From Limnephilus marmoratus (lineage: Eukaryota > Arthropoda > Insecta > Trichoptera > Limnephilidae), in NCBI GenBank assembly GCA_917880885.1, contig OU862917.1, forward strand, positions 28,198,104-28,262,103: DNA of 64,000 bases. Reading direction: 5' to 3'. The notes under the pieces are model-generated. The model ran no database searches. It saw only the letters and a program-made list of their open reading frames with translations, and was not told where the DNA came from. The position numbers were made by a program, and so were the translations under genes. Each line of letters starts with the position of its first letter. The stretch's first letter is position 1. This document shows positions 10,855 to 24,900 of this stretch, piece by piece.

Positions 10855-11260
10855 TCTCCGTAACGTATCTTCCCCGACGGTATTTATTTAAAATTATCCC
10901 AGCAAGATTGACCGTTCACTTCCGCGACCTTTCCCTGACTCTCCGTAACGTATATTCCCCGACGGTATTTATTTAAAATTATCCCAGCAAGATTGACCGT
11001 TCACTTCCGCGACCTTTCCCTGACTGTTTTTATTTAAAATTTGATTATCCGCGTTTTCTTGCCAATAAAAATTAATTATTTCCTATATAACTGCGACTCT
11101 GAAAATCCGTCCGTCCCCGAGACCGAATCTACCCTGACTGTCTTATTTAAAATTATCCGAGCAAGATTGACCGTTCACTTCCGCGACCTTTCCCTGACTG
11201 TCTTATTTAAAAATTATCCGAGCAAGATTGACCGTTCACTTCCGCGACCTTTCCCTGACT
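10855..11260. repeat. Four copies of a 40-bp core inside the unit
   Basis: The core 'AGCAAGATTGACCGTTCACT' plus 20 further bases starts at 10901, 10986, 11160 and 11221. The first two lie in 85-bp repeats that also contain 'TTCCCCGACGGTATTTATTT'. The last two lie in 61-bp repeats. The frame at 11041-11412 owes its openness to these repeats. Confidence 0.85.
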
Positions 11261-12239
11261 GTCCTCTCAAAACCTCTCTCCTGATTCTCTGTATCTTAAT
11301 TTCATGTCCCGTGTGTGGCCCTTGGCTCCGCAGTTTTTTTTTTTATTTATTACCTTCTTCTCAAAATTCTTCAAAATTCGTTAAATCCTTAGCGATATAC
11401 TTAACTAAATGATCGAACATGTCAGATTTAATCACATTTTCGAAGAATTCTGACGCTGTTCCATGTTTTCTAGTTTTTTGTCGCAGTTTCAGGACATCAA
11501 AATAGTAATTAATTATCTGCACTAGAAAAGCTAGAACGTGTCCCGGTCACACGTGGCACCAAGTCCCTTCCTTGTATTCAGAATGGCCTTCGCCGGGGGT
11601 CGCCTGTGCAAACCCATAAATTCATCCCTGTTCGGATATATAAATCATCCCTGCAGGTACTTGTGTTTCAGACATTATTTTAAATTGTAGAGCGCCCTTA
11701 GAAATCATCGGTGTATTATTATCATTACGGCGAGTTCATCACAGTCTCCCCTTTATGAAACAAAATATTTGTTGTAGGTGCAATTCCAAACTACAGCCAC
11801 ATATTTTGTTACAGAACTTTAGCAGTAGTCAGCCCGTTTGGACTCGCCTAAAATTATTTTCAAAATTTTTTTGTTTCCAAAATTGTTATGACAAATGTTT
11901 CCCAATCCGGCCCTGTCTTGTCCTTCCCTCATACGGCCTTGCCTAATGTTTTTTTTGTTGTTGTCGCAGCTACGGTCAATGTTCCTAGGGTCGCCTTCCC
12001 TTCTTCTAGGAATTTGTCTAGGTCCCGCGTCACAACTGTGTCATAATTGCTTTTCACTGCCTCCTGTTGCAAATCCCACATCTCCCTGTATTTAATTTAC
12101 AATTTGCAACCCGATTTAATATAATCAACTACATATCTTGTTTTTTTTTGTATAAATCTATCTTTTGGTTATTCCGCAGACGGTGCCCGACCCTTGCAGA
12201 ACATTGTAATGAAAATCATTTATCGCGTTTTCTTTTTTT

Positions 12240-12241
<2 letters not shown>

Positions 12242-12301
<60 letters not shown>
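12242..12301. repeat. Long poly-T tract of unit 1
   Basis: About 61 T ending at 12301. The equivalent tracts are 19716-19750, 27375-27447 and 35070-35131. Frames reading through it as poly-Phe are artefacts. Confidence 0.95.
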
Positions 12302-13713
12302 CGGATCACAATTATTATTTATTTCGTATCACTTTTAAATTATCCTGTTGAGCTTATTTCGTTTAAAACCTGTAAACATTTTTTAAATCACTGTTTTTTT
12401 TTTCATACTGTCACTCCCCTATTTTTTTCGAACGGTCTGTATGAATGCTTTTTTTTTTTTTTTTCTAGCCCGACGTTTACCTACTGATTATTTCTACCAT
12501 TGTTATTATATTTTATCTAATATGAGCACACCCAAACGTGTGATTATCGGAAGTGACCTGCAGGTAAGCATGTTTTTTTTTTGTATCCATTTGTAAATAA
12601 ACCATTAGCTACCGCCCAAGAACTCATAATGCGTTGTAAAGCGCCTGCCACCAAATTATTCAATTATTATTATTACCCGACAATCGGTTTAATGACCTAC
12701 TTACTCAAGCTGAGTGTTTACTTAATGTTTCTATGGTCTCCCCTCAAAATGAAACTGACCTTTTTTTCTATTATTCTCTTCCCCAAAGCCGAACTGTCCC
12801 ATACTCCCATAGCAATTGCAACCGCATTCCTACGTCAAAACAATACCAAGCCACCCGTCCGTATTATTATTGTCTGGTGAAACCTTTTTTTTTTCATTCT
12901 TGTAATTCTCGACCGCTGTTATCTCTTATCTAATTTTAAGAGGCGACATGATGAGGTTTCGCTTACATCTTAACTCAAACGATGGGTGGTATTTTTACTT
13001 CAAAAGCCGAACGTTTAACATGAGGCCCCTTCCCAGACGGCGTGTCCCCCCTTAAACTATTGCTTTCGGTTTCAAATAATGGATTGCAAGCCGCCCGCCT
13101 CGAGGTCTAGTGTATTTTTTTTCATAACATTCCGTTATTATACGAGTGTGACCGACCTTTCCTTTTGTTTGTTTATTCTTTTCACACATAGCGGTCAGTG
13201 TGTATCCTATTTTTTTTTGTTGCGGTTGTCCTAAATTAAACAATCACTGGGGATAGTATCATCAAAATTGAAGTTCTTAACTGATTAAGAAATGCCAACT
13301 GTCTGCAGTAATCATTTTATTCCCCAAGATTCCTACTATTAACTCCTGACTATTTAACCTCGTGCTTAATTTAAATAAAACATTTTGGATACGTTTATTC
13401 TGTAAGCCGGGTTTCATGACGCTTGAATAGCTCAACTACCTACTCCTTTGGTTTATTTATTTTTTTTTTTTTTTTCCACTACGCCATATTCTATCTTTCG
13501 TATCAAAACTGGAATATTTACAACCTATTTATTTTATTTTTTTCTTCGGTAAATAGAGCTACTCGATGTTTTCCTGATCGTATTGTTATTATTTTAACTA
13601 ATCGTCCGGCCTAAACCCGAATTCCACAACCGTTCAAACCTAATTGAAGGTTGACTAACTTCAATATTCTCACCAAGGTGAAGTGATATTGAATGTACTT
13701 TATTGTAGGACTA

Positions 13714-14095
13714 TCTCCCCTAATAATGTAACACCCTTTCTCACTGTTTCTTATCGGAGGTTGGATATCATTAACTATTCTTGATTAATTTTGTTCAAAT
13801 ATTTGTTGACGTACGGCGCGTCTCCCCTAATAATATGATACCTTTATCCGGCGGCTAATTGAAGGTTGGATATCATCAGCCTACCCTTCCTATTTTTATC
13901 TGGTTAAGCTAATGTAAACGCTATTGAACTAACTACTCTTGGTTAATTTTGTTCCAACAAATTTTTTTTTCTTTGACCTGCGGCGCGTCTCCCCTAATAA
14001 TATGATACCTTTATCCGGTGTCTTATTGAAAGTTGAATATCATCAGCCTACCTTTCCTATTTTTATCTAGTTAAGCTAAAGTAAACATTATTATT
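13714..14095. repeat. Degenerate 107/167-bp tandem repeats inside the unit
   Basis: The motif 'TCTCCCCTAATAATATGATA' recurs with starts at 13714 (diverged), 13821 and 13988. The last two copies also share the 'CATCAGCCTACC' and 'TATTTTTATCT' segments. Present in units 1 to 4, absent from truncated unit 5. Confidence 0.8.
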
Positions 14096-14297
14096 TCAAA
14101 TTCCTCTGCTGAACATCTATTGTCCTAGTAATTACTTTGTATTTCTTTATTGTTGTTTTCAGTCATTTTCGATGACAACTGAACCGTCATACCTACTGTA
14201 TTCTTTTTTTTTTCTATTTTTGTGAATGTCATTGTATAAAACCCCAGTAAAATGCAACACTTTTTAAAACCATACCTCCTGGTCACTTAGCAATACT

Positions 14298-17200
14298 GTA
14301 ATGAAAGAGTCTTACCCCCCCCCCCTAATTTTAAAAGATTTAAAAGCTTTATGAATAACTAACTCTGTACGTAGGAGTTCGCCTCCCATTCGTACTCGTA
14401 GTCATATTCGTATCTCCGTCGCTCAAGCCTCTATCCCCTTCGTTCCTTTGGCAGCGCCTCGACAACCCTTTACGTAATACGTTTTAGGTATACGTGGCAA
14501 GATGCTCGCAATTAATCAACTTGTAATTAACCCCCTAACGTTGTGTTATTTTTTGTTTTAAGGGTTTGATATGGTTAATCCAGTTTAATTAATAATTTGT
14601 TTGTGGTAAACCCTTTGTTCTTTTAGGTATGGCGTGTTACAATTCACTAGGGTTCGATTTACAATGACTGACTCTATCTAACTTGAAAATAACTAATGCT
14701 ACCGTTCGTGCAACTTCCTCCCCTACTAACGTCCGTTCTATACTTGTTTGTTGATGATTATTTCTTTTGAATTAACCCGCGTCATCCTCCCCAGTACCTA
14801 GTACATGAATATACCTTTATACAGAAAATTGGGAAGATCCTACCTTTAGTGAAACGCGGCGAATCCTCAGCTATCCTCGGGATGCTAACACATAAAATAA
14901 TTTGACATTTGTACTCTAATTACGAATTTACAACCAAAATTCAATCAAAACAGGCCCGGGATGCACAAGTTCTACAGTCTACAGTCACAGTGGTAAGTGA
15001 AGTTTGTTAGTTAGTTTTGAGCTAGGGTAGGTATTTTTGGGAGATTATTAAGGATTGACATGAAACAAAATATGTCTTGCTTCGATTGGACTCCTCCATT
15101 TCCGCAACTGACTTGGTGAGGTTCAATTAAAACCGCCCGGTCAGCCTCCAATCCCATCACCTCCAGAGAATATTTTGATGGTCGCAAGCGACGAATGTAA
15201 AATCGACATGTTTTGCTTCCTGTCGGGAAAGGGTTTGATGTGTGTTTTTGGTTTGAAGGATGATAGTGGGAGTGTTCTCAACCAATACGCCGCTACGTTA
15301 TAATGGTGATACTGCTAATGTTGTTTGATGTGTGTTTCTGGTTTGAAGGATGATAATGGGAGTGTTCTCAACCAATACGCCGCTAAATTTATAATGGTGA
15401 TACTGCTAATGTTGTTTGATGTGTGTTTCTGGTTTGAAGGATGATAATGGGAGTGTTCTCAACCAATACGCCGCTAAATTTATAATGGTGATACTGCTAC
15501 TGTTGTTTGATGAAATGCCATCTCATATCGCTTGATGTGAGGATCTGCTTCGATTTATGGTGTGGTAGTCGACGTCCGGAAGTATTCAGGAATGCGTGGG
15601 TGGCACGAGGTTTTAGGTCGTGACATCCTCTAAGCTGAATTGATGATGATGATGAAGTCTTTCAGCATGTCGATGACTAGAGTTCCGGACTCCTATAGCA
15701 TCGAACATGAACATTAAACCGAAGTGGATTAGAAAAGCGGCAATGTCAGGAGGTCGGTGGAGCCGCTCCCCCCTCTGATCTCGCGAAGTTTGAATTTAGT
15801 AAAGGTGGATTTTGATGTCATCGGCCCTCGCCCCTGCAGTCACACAGCTCCTCAACAGTCCCGTTCTCCGTCCAGCACACCGCCTCGAACCAGTAGAAAT
15901 GATGCTTACGTTTTCCTAGGCACGTTATAAACATGCGTCTGCCTTCAGCCGCGGTGAACATCGTTAGGTATTTGATTTGAATGAAAATACCTCCCCTCGC
16001 ATGACGGAAGCAGGCGTGACGGAGGTGGGCCTCCACGTAGCACGTAGCTTCACGGACCTCCGCCCTACGATAGGTGATATCCCAAGCTCATATCAAATAT
16101 CAGCTCGGGGAAGGAATGTCAAACTTGGCTTCCAGGGCGCTGGGTCCAGGAATGAATGGCACCGGGGCGTGAATCCAGTTCTGAATCATCCATCCCTCCC
16201 ATTTTCCCCGCTACTCGTTCGTCCAAAGTACATTCCCAACCTGATGCTGGATGATGCCCTAATTCTAATTTTGGAGAAGATTATGGAAATTTATCCGGTT
16301 TCCGACAAAGAGCCGCCGATCGATTGCTAAAACAACTCCGTATGTCGTGTTCTCTTCGTTCCGCTGACAAGGTAGCTCCCCACGAGCGTAATCAAAGGGT
16401 AGTGAAGCCAACGCGAATTTCGTCACTTCTTTTCCTTCATTAGGAAATAGTGTAGCCCACCGGCATCTCGTTCACTCCGCCCACTGACCATAACTGCATA
16501 AAGTGTAACCTACATCCATGGAATAGAGAAGCTTAACTCAAAATTGCTCCAGCAATCGCCAGCTCCAGCGTCGTAACTCGTTCGGTTAAATTTGAAAGAA
16601 GGAAATTTGCTAAATAATAATAGCAGAGCGCTGACGGTCTCGTTCAATCGCGAATACTAAAGATTTGAGCTAAAATGTGAATTTCGAATAAAATATACCT
16701 AACCGTAAAGTACTATATACCTAATCGTAAGATACTTCCAAGTGTGCGTTTCAACGAAGTCGAAAGCTAGCCTATGTAGGCCTCTACATAACAGTTTTCT
16801 TGAGATTCCTAAAGTTTGAGGTAAAAGGTGTCGGTTTTTTTTATTTTGGGATTGAGGATTCTATTGTATAAAATTTGTTAATAACCATGCAATACATCTG
16901 TTTTCCAAACCGATATACCTAGTACGTACCTTGCCTAACAAATAACTTCAATTACCGAGTAAATTCTAAAGTATATTTGAGACTAAGTATTCCTAATGTA
17001 ATGCAATTTATTATATTCAAATAACCCCTAGCTTTGGTTTTCCGATGTAATGTCTCGCAACACAATCGTAAGATACATAAATAACTATTGCCCGTTAAAA
17101 TTAACAAAGCGTCCACAAAAGACACTCCCCTACAATCATTGCACCTCGGCGGCCCCATTATGGTTATTGGTTTGAAAACTTCTTTAGCACCGTTGCTATT

Positions 17201-19713
17201 TGAAACTAGATGAAACGGAAACGAGCGACACTAAACACATCTATATGATTTATCCTGCGAGTGAATGAGATACTATAATCGGTCTCCTCTTTGTGAGGTG
17301 CTTCGTAGCCTCCCCAATCTTGTCTCCTTTGGTTTTCTGAAGGTTTCACTCCTCTCGTGTGTAAACTACACTACTGTAATTTTTTGTTTCTAAAATGCTG
17401 ACAGCTGTTTTTCTAAATGAAAGCTTCTTTAACACCGTTGTGATTTGAAACTAGATGGAACGGAAACGAGCGACACTAAACGCATCTATAGGATTTATTA
17501 TTTTTGTGAAACTTCTTTAATACCGTCGTGATTTGAATCTACATGAAACGGAACGTGCGACACTAAACACATCTATAAAGTTTATTACTCTAGTGAAACT
17601 TCTTTAATCGGCCTCCTCTTTCTGAAGTGCTTCGTGGCCCATCGACCTCCTCTTCGTGCGGTGCTTCGTAGAATAACATTGAACTAATCTTAGCACTTAG
17701 CAACGACATTAAAATGAATAAATCCCACAATTAACGTATTAAATTCGTCATTCACCCGAAGTTTAGTTTTCTGAAGGTTTCACCTCTACCGCATGAGAAT
17801 TGCACTCTGTTAGACAGGGATCTCGCCCAAAATGTCCAGTTGCACAAAATTAAATCTTAGCTATTGCTCGAAGAGACAATAGAAGGAAGTGTCAAAAGAT
17901 TTATGACTCAAACCGAAAACAAACGCGTCCCTCACTTTAAAGTCCAATAGTATAACCTTTTTTTTGTAAGTACATCTCCGAAAACCAATGAACTTGAATG
18001 AATATTTTTCTGCAAGGCCCGCACTAAATATGTAATGCAAATTGTAATAAAGTAATTTTAAGCAAACTCACCAAATTTTCCATGCTCCATATTCCAATTA
18101 AATTACCACATGCACTTTCGCAAAACGCAAACTCTTCATGCAATTTTTTTGCTGAATTGAAAACAACTGAATTCTAAATTTACGCCTGAACACTTTCACA
18201 AAATAGCGAACTTTCCGAAGTCAATTTTGTCGATTAAAACGGGATGTTTTGACTTTGTTTTATGCGTCCTAACTACTGTTTTATTCCCCGTACAACCGCG
18301 AATCTGAAACCAAACGCTCGCACGATCTTCCCCTGACTCTCCGTAACGTATCTTCCCCGACGGTATTTATTTAAAATTATCCCAGCAAGATTGACCGTTC
18401 ACTTCCGCGACCTTTCCCTGACTCTCCGTAACGTATATTCCCCGACGGTATTTATTTAAAATTATCCCAGCAAGATTGACCGTTCACTTCCGCGACCTTT
18501 CCCTGACTGTTTTTATTTAAAATTTGATTATCCGCGTTTTCTTGCCAATAAAAATTAATTATTTCCTATATAACTGCGACTCTGAAAATCCGTCCGTCCC
18601 CGAGACCGAATCTACCCTGACTGTCTTATTTAAAATTATCCGAGCAAGATTGACCGTTCACTTCCGCGACCTTTCCCTGACTGTCTTATTTAAAAATTAT
18701 CCGAGCAAGATTGACCGTTCACTTCCGCGACCTTTCCCTGACTGTCCTCTCAAAACCTCTCTCCTGATTCTCTGTATCTTAATTTCATGTCCCGTGTGTG
18801 GCCCTTGGCTCCGCAGTTTTTTTTTTTATTTATTACCTTCTTCTCAAAATTCTTCAAAATTCGTTAAATCCTTAGCGATATACTTAACTAAATGATCGAA
18901 CATGTCAGATTTAATCACATTTTCGAAGAATTCTGACGCTGTTCCATGTTTTCTAGTTTTTTGTCGCAGTTTCAGGACATCAAAATAGTAATTAATTATC
19001 TGCACTAGAAAAGCTAGAACGTGTCCCGGTCACACGTGGCACCAAGTCCCTTCCTTGTATTCAGAATGGCCTTCGCCGGGGGTCGCCTATGCAAACCCAT
19101 AAATTCATCCCTGTTCGGATATATAAATCATCCCTGCAGGTACTTGTGTTTCAGACATTATTTTAAATTGTAGAGCGCCCTTAGAAATCATCGGTGTATT
19201 ATTATCATTACGGCGAGTTCATCACAGTCTCCCCTTTATGAAACAAAATATTTGTTGTAGGTGCAATTCCAAACTACAGCCACATATTTTGTTACAGAAC
19301 TTTAGCAGTAGTCAGCCCGTTTGGACTCGCCTAAAATTATTTTCAAAATTTTTTTGTTTCCAAAATTGTTATGACAAATGTTTCCCAATCCGGCCCTGTC
19401 TTGTCCTTCCCTCATACGGCCTTGCCTAATGTTTTTTTTGTTGTTGTCGCAGCTACGGTCAATGTTCCTAGGGTCGCCTTCCCTTCTTCTAGGAATTTGT
19501 CTAGGTCCCGCGTCACAACTGTGTCATAATTGCTTTTCACTGCCTCCTGTTGCAAATCCCACATCTCCCTGTATTTAATTTACAATTTGCAACCCGATTT
19601 AATATAATCAACTACATATCTTGTTTTTTTTTGTATAAATCTATCTTTTGGTTATTCCGCAGACGGTGCCCGACCCTTGCAGAACATTGTAATGAAAATC
19701 ATTTATCGCGTTT

Positions 19714-19750
<37 letters not shown>

Positions 19751-21946
19751 CGGATCACAATTATTATTTATTTCGTATCACTTTTAAATTATCCTGTTGA
19801 GCTTATTTCGTTTAAAACCTGTAAACATTTTTTAAATCACTGTTTTTTTTTTCATACTGTCACTCCCCTATTTTTTTCGAACGGTCTGTATGAATGCTTT
19901 TTTTTTTTTTTTCTAGCCCGACGTTTACCTACTGATTATTTCTACCATTGTTATTATATTTTATCTAATATGAGCACACCCAAACGTGTGATTATCGGAA
20001 GTGACCTGCAGGTAAGCATGTTTTTTTTTTGTATCCATTTGTAAATAAACCATTAGCTACCGCCCAAGAACTCATAATGCGTTGTAAAGCGCCTGCCACC
20101 AAATTATTCAATTATTATTATTACCCGACAATCGGTTTAATGACCTACTTACTCAAGCTGAGTGTTTACTTAATGTTTCTATGGTCTCCCCTCAAAATGA
20201 AACTGACCTTTTTTTCTATTATTCTCTTCCCCAAAGCCGAACTGTCCCATACTCCCATAGCAATTGCAACCGCATTCCTACGTCAAAACAATACCAAGCC
20301 ACCCGTCCGTATTATTATTGTCTGGTGAAACCTTTTTTTTTTCATTCTTGTAATTCTCGACCGCTGTTATCTCTTATCTAATTTTAAGAGGCGACATGAT
20401 GAGGTTTCGCTTACATCTTAACTCAAACGATGGGTGGTATTTTTACTTCAAAAGCCGAACGTTTAACATGAGGCCCCTTCCCAGACGGCGTGTCCCCCCT
20501 TAAACTATTGCTTTCGGTTTCAAATAATGGATTGCAAGCCGCCCGCCTCGAGGTCTAGTGTATTTTTTTTCATAACATTCCGTTATTATACGAGTGTGAC
20601 CGACCTTTCCTTTTGTTTGTTTATTCTTTTCACACATAGCGGTCAGTGTGTATCCTATTTTTTTTTGTTGCGGTTGTCCTAAATTAAACAATCACTGGGG
20701 ATAGTATCATCAAAATTGAAGTTCTTAACTGATTAAGAAATGCCAACTGTCTGCAGTAATCATTTTATTCCCCAAGATTCCTACTATTAACTCCTGACTA
20801 TTTAACCTCGTGCTTAATTTAAATAAAACATTTTGGATACGTTTATTCTGTAAGCCGGGTTTCATGACGCTTGAATAGCTCAACTACCTACTCCTTTGGT
20901 TTATTTATTTATTTTTTTTTTTTCCACTACGCCATATTCTATCTTTCGTATCAAAACTGGAATATTTACAACCTATTTATTTTATTTTTTTCTTCGGTAA
21001 ATAGAGCTACTCGATGTTTTCCTGATCGTATTGTTATTATTTTAACTAATCGTCCGGCCTAAACCCGAATTCCACAACCGTTCAAACCTAATTGAAGGTT
21101 GACTAACTTCAATATTCTCACCAAGGTGAAGTGATATTGAATGTACTTTATTGTAGGACTATCTCCCCTAATAATGTAACACCCTTTCTCACTGTTTCTT
21201 ATCGGAGGTTGGATATCATTAACTATTCTTGATTAATTTTGTTCAAATATTTGTTGACGTACGGCGCGTCTCCCCTAATAATATGATACCTTTATCCGGC
21301 GGCTAATTGAAGGTTGGATATCATCAGCCTACCCTTCCTATTTTTATCTGGTTAAGCTAATGTAAACGCTATTGAACTAACTACTCTTGGTTAATTTTGT
21401 TCCAACAAATTTTTTTTTCTTTGACCTGCGGCGCGTCTCCCCTAATAATATGATACCTTTATCCGGTGTCTTATTGAAAGTTGAATATCATCAGCCTACC
21501 TTTCCTATTTTTATCTAGTTAAGCTAAAGTAAACATTATTATTTCAAATTCCTCTGCTGAACATCTATTGTCCTAGTAATTACTTTGTATTTCTTTATTG
21601 TTGTTTTCAGTCATTTTCGATGACAACTGAACCGTCATACCTACTGTATTCTTTTTTTTTTCTATTTTTGTGAATGTCATTGTATAAAACCCCAGTAAAA
21701 TGCAACACTTTTTAACCTGTCAAGGGCCAGGGTTTTTTGGAAAATTTTTTGGAAATTACCTTAAGAACAAGAATGGAGGAAGCTATTCTGACTTTTTCCT
21801 TAGTACAGTTTCTTTATACAAAAAATTTAAAATCGCATCCAAATTATTTGAATCAATATTCTTTTTTGAAATTTGATCCGCCCGCATATACGCGTTCCTG
21901 GCCTGTCACAGGTTAAAACCATACCTCCTGGTCACTTAGCAATACT
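14298..21946. repeat. 7.5-kb macrosatellite, unit 2 (7649 bp, with MITE)
   Basis: Near-identical to unit 1. Private differences include 15733 (C to A), the TCT-to-TAT change near 16092, a T-to-C change near 17542, G-to-A near 19090, and a shorter uninterrupted T tract (19716-19750, 35 T) that lacks the G present in the other units. It carries a 197-bp MITE at 21716-21912. Removing the MITE and one TTAA gives 7448 bp. Confidence 0.95.
21716..21912. mobile_element. piggyBac-type MITE at TTAA, in unit 2
   Basis: A 197-bp insertion flanked by TTAA on both sides (21712-21715 and 21913-21916). The ends are imperfect inverted repeats: CCTGTCAAGGGCCAGG on the left and, on the complement of the right end, CCTGTGACAGGCCAGG. 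TTAA duplication with C-rich short inverted ends is the signature of piggyBac-superfamily elements. It has no coding capacity. Units 1 and 4 show the empty site 'TTTTTAAAACC'. Confidence 0.8.
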
Positions 21947-24900
21947 GTAATGAAAGAGTCTTACCCCCCCCCCCCTAATTTTAAAAGATTTAAAAGCTTT
22001 ATGAATAACTAACTCTGTACGTAGGAGTTCGCCTCCCATTCGTACTCGTAGTCATATTCGTATCTCCGTCGCTCAAGCCTCTATCCCCTTCGTTCCTTTG
22101 GCAGCGCCTCGACAACCCTTTACGTAATACGTTTTAGGTATACGTGGCAAGATGCTCGCAATTAATCAACTTGTAATTAACCCCCTAACGTTGTGTTATT
22201 TTTTGTTTTAAGGGTTTGATATGGTTAATCCAGTTTAATTAATAATTTGTTTGTGGTAAACCCTTTGTTCTTTTAGGTATGGCGTGTTACAATTCACTAG
22301 GGTTCGATTTACAATGACTGACTCTATCTAACTTGAAAATAACTAATGCTACCGTTCGTGCAACTTCCTCCCCTACTAACGTCCGTTCTATACTTGTTTG
22401 TTGATGATTATTTCTTTTGAATTAACCCGCGTCATCCTCCCCAGTACCTAGTACATGAATATACCTTTATACAGAAAATTGGGAAGATCCTACCTTTAGT
22501 GAAACGCGGCGAATCCTCAGCTATCCTCGGGATGCTAACACATAAAATAATTTGACATTTGTACTCTAATTACGAATTTACAACCAAAATTCAATCAAAA
22601 CAGGCCCGGGATGCACAAGTTCTACAGTCTACAGTCACAGTGGTAAGTGAAGTTTGTTAGTTAGTTTTGAGCTAGGGAAGGTATTTTTGGGAGATTATTA
22701 AGGATTGACATGAAACAAAATATGTCTTGCTTCGATTGGACTCCTCCATTTCCGCAACTGACTTGGTGAGGTTCAATTAAAACCGCCCGGTCAGCCTCCA
22801 ATCCCATCACCTCCAGAGAATATTTTGATGGTCGCAAGCGACGAATGTAAAATCGACATGTTTTGCTTCCTGTCGGGAAAGGGTTTGATGTGTGTTTTTG
22901 GTTTGAAGGATGATAGTGGGAGTGTTCTCAACCAATACGCCGCTACGTTATAATGGTGATACTGCTAATGTTGTTTGATGTGTGTTTCTGGTTTGAAGGA
23001 TGATAATGGGAGTGTTCTCAACCAATACGCCGCTAAATTTATAATGGTGATACTGCTAATGTTGTTTGATGTGTGTTTCTGGTTTGAAGGATGATAATGG
23101 GAGTGTTCTCAACCAATACGCCGCTAAATTTATAATGGTGATACTGCTACTGTTGTTTGATGAAATGCCATCTCATATCGCTTGATGTGAGGATCTGCTT
23201 CGATTTATGGTGTGGTAGTCGACGTCCGGAAGTATTCAGGAATGCGTGGGTGGCACGAGGTTTTAGGTCGTGACATCCTCTAAGCTGAATTGATGATGAT
23301 GATGAAGTCTTTCAGCATGTCGATGACTAGAGTTCCGGACTCCTATAGCATCGAACATGAACATTAAACCGAAGTGGATTAGACAAGCGGCAATGTCAGG
23401 AGGTCGGTGGAGCCGCTCCCCCCTCTGATCTCGCGAAGTTTGAATTTAGTAAAGGTGGATTTTGATGTCATCGGCCCTCGCCCCTGCAGTCACACAGCTC
23501 CTCAACAGTCCCGTTCTCCGTCCAGCACACCGCCTCGAACCAGTAGAAATGATGCTTACGTTTTCCTAGGCACGTTATAAACATGCGTCTGCCTTCAGCC
23601 GCGGTGAACATCGTTAGGTATTTGATTTGAATGAAAATACCTCCCCTCGCATGACGGAAGCAGGCGTGACGGAGGTGGGCCTCCACGTAGCACGTAGCTT
23701 CACGGACCTCCGCCCTACGATAGGTGATATCCCAAGCTCATCTCAAATATCAGCTCGGGGAAGGAATGTCAAACTTGGCTTCCAGGGCGCTGGGTCCAGG
23801 AATGAATGGCACCGGGGCGTGAATCCAGTTCTGAATCATCCATCCCTCCCATTTTCCCCGCTACTCGTTCGTCCAAAGTACATTCCCAACCTGATGCTGG
23901 ATGATGCCCTAATTCTAATTTTGGAGAAGATTATGGAAATTTATCCGGTTTCCGACAAAGAGCCGCCGATCGATTGCTAAAACAACTCCGTATGTCGTGT
24001 TCTCTTCGTTCCGCTGACAAGGTAGCTCCCCACGAGCGTAATCAAAGGGTAGTGAAGCCAACGCGAATTTCGTCACTTCTTTTCCTTCATTAGGAAATAG
24101 TGTAGCCCACCGGCATCTCGTTCACTCCGCCCACTGACCATAACTGCATAAAGTGTAACCTACATCCATGGAATAGAGAAGCTTAACTCAAAATTGCTCC
24201 AGCAATCGCCAGCTCCAGCGTCGTAACTCGTTCGGTTAAATTTGAAAGAAGGAAATTTGCTAAATAATAATAGCAGAGCGCTGACGGTCTCGTTCAATCG
24301 CGAATACTAAAGATTTGAGCTAAAATGTGAATTTCGAATAAAATATACCTAACCGTAAAGTACTATATACCTAATCGTAAGATACTTCCAAGTGTGCGTT
24401 TCAACGAAGTCGAAAGCTAGCCTATGTAGGCCTCTACATAACAGTTTTCTTGAGATTCCTAAAGTTTGAGGTAAAAGGTGTCGGTTTTTTTTATTTTGGG
24501 ATTGAGGATTCTATTGTATAAAATTTGTTAATAACCATGCAATACATCTGTTTTCCAAACCGATATACCTAGTACGTACCTTGCCTAACAAATAACTTCA
24601 ATTACCGAGTAAATTCTAAAGTATATTTGAGACTAAGTATTCCTAATGTAATGCAATTTATTATATTCAAATAACCCCTAGCTTTGGTTTTCCGATGTAA
24701 TGTCTCGCAACACAATCGTAAGATACATAAATAACTATTGCCCGTTAAAATTAACAAAGCGTCCACAAAAGACACTCCCCTACAATCATTGCACCTCGGC
24801 GGCCCCATTATGGTTATTGGTTTGAAAACTTCTTTAGCACCGTTGCTATTTGAAACTAGATGAAACGGAAACGAGCGACACTAAACACATCTATATGATT

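Larger units (their letters stand above)
6815..14297. repeat. 7.5-kb macrosatellite, unit 1 (7483 bp)
   Basis: First full unit of the array. It begins with 'GTAATGAAAGAGTCTTA' and a run of C, and ends at 'CACTTAGCAATACT' where unit 2 starts. By offset it holds three 90-91-bp repeats (936-1207), a GC-richer block open on both strands (1520-2032), three 80-bp repeats (2876-3288), four 40-bp core repeats (4086-4445), a long T tract (5426-5486, 61 T) and 107/167-bp repeats (6899-7280). I recognise no protein family, rRNA or histone gene in it. The right-hand half is strongly pyrimidine-rich on the + strand. This unit lacks the TTAA-flanked MITE found in units 2 and 3. Confidence 0.95.

Noticed and set aside
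11041..11412. 123-codon frame repeated in every unit
   Set aside because: It is opened by internal 61/85-bp repeats. The repeated peptide blocks only mirror the DNA repeats and resemble no known domain.
12067..12487. Frames of about 95 codons through the poly-T tract, and their counterparts in the other units (up to 164 codons)
   Set aside because: They are poly-Phe readings of a homopolymer, and their lengths change with tract length from unit to unit.
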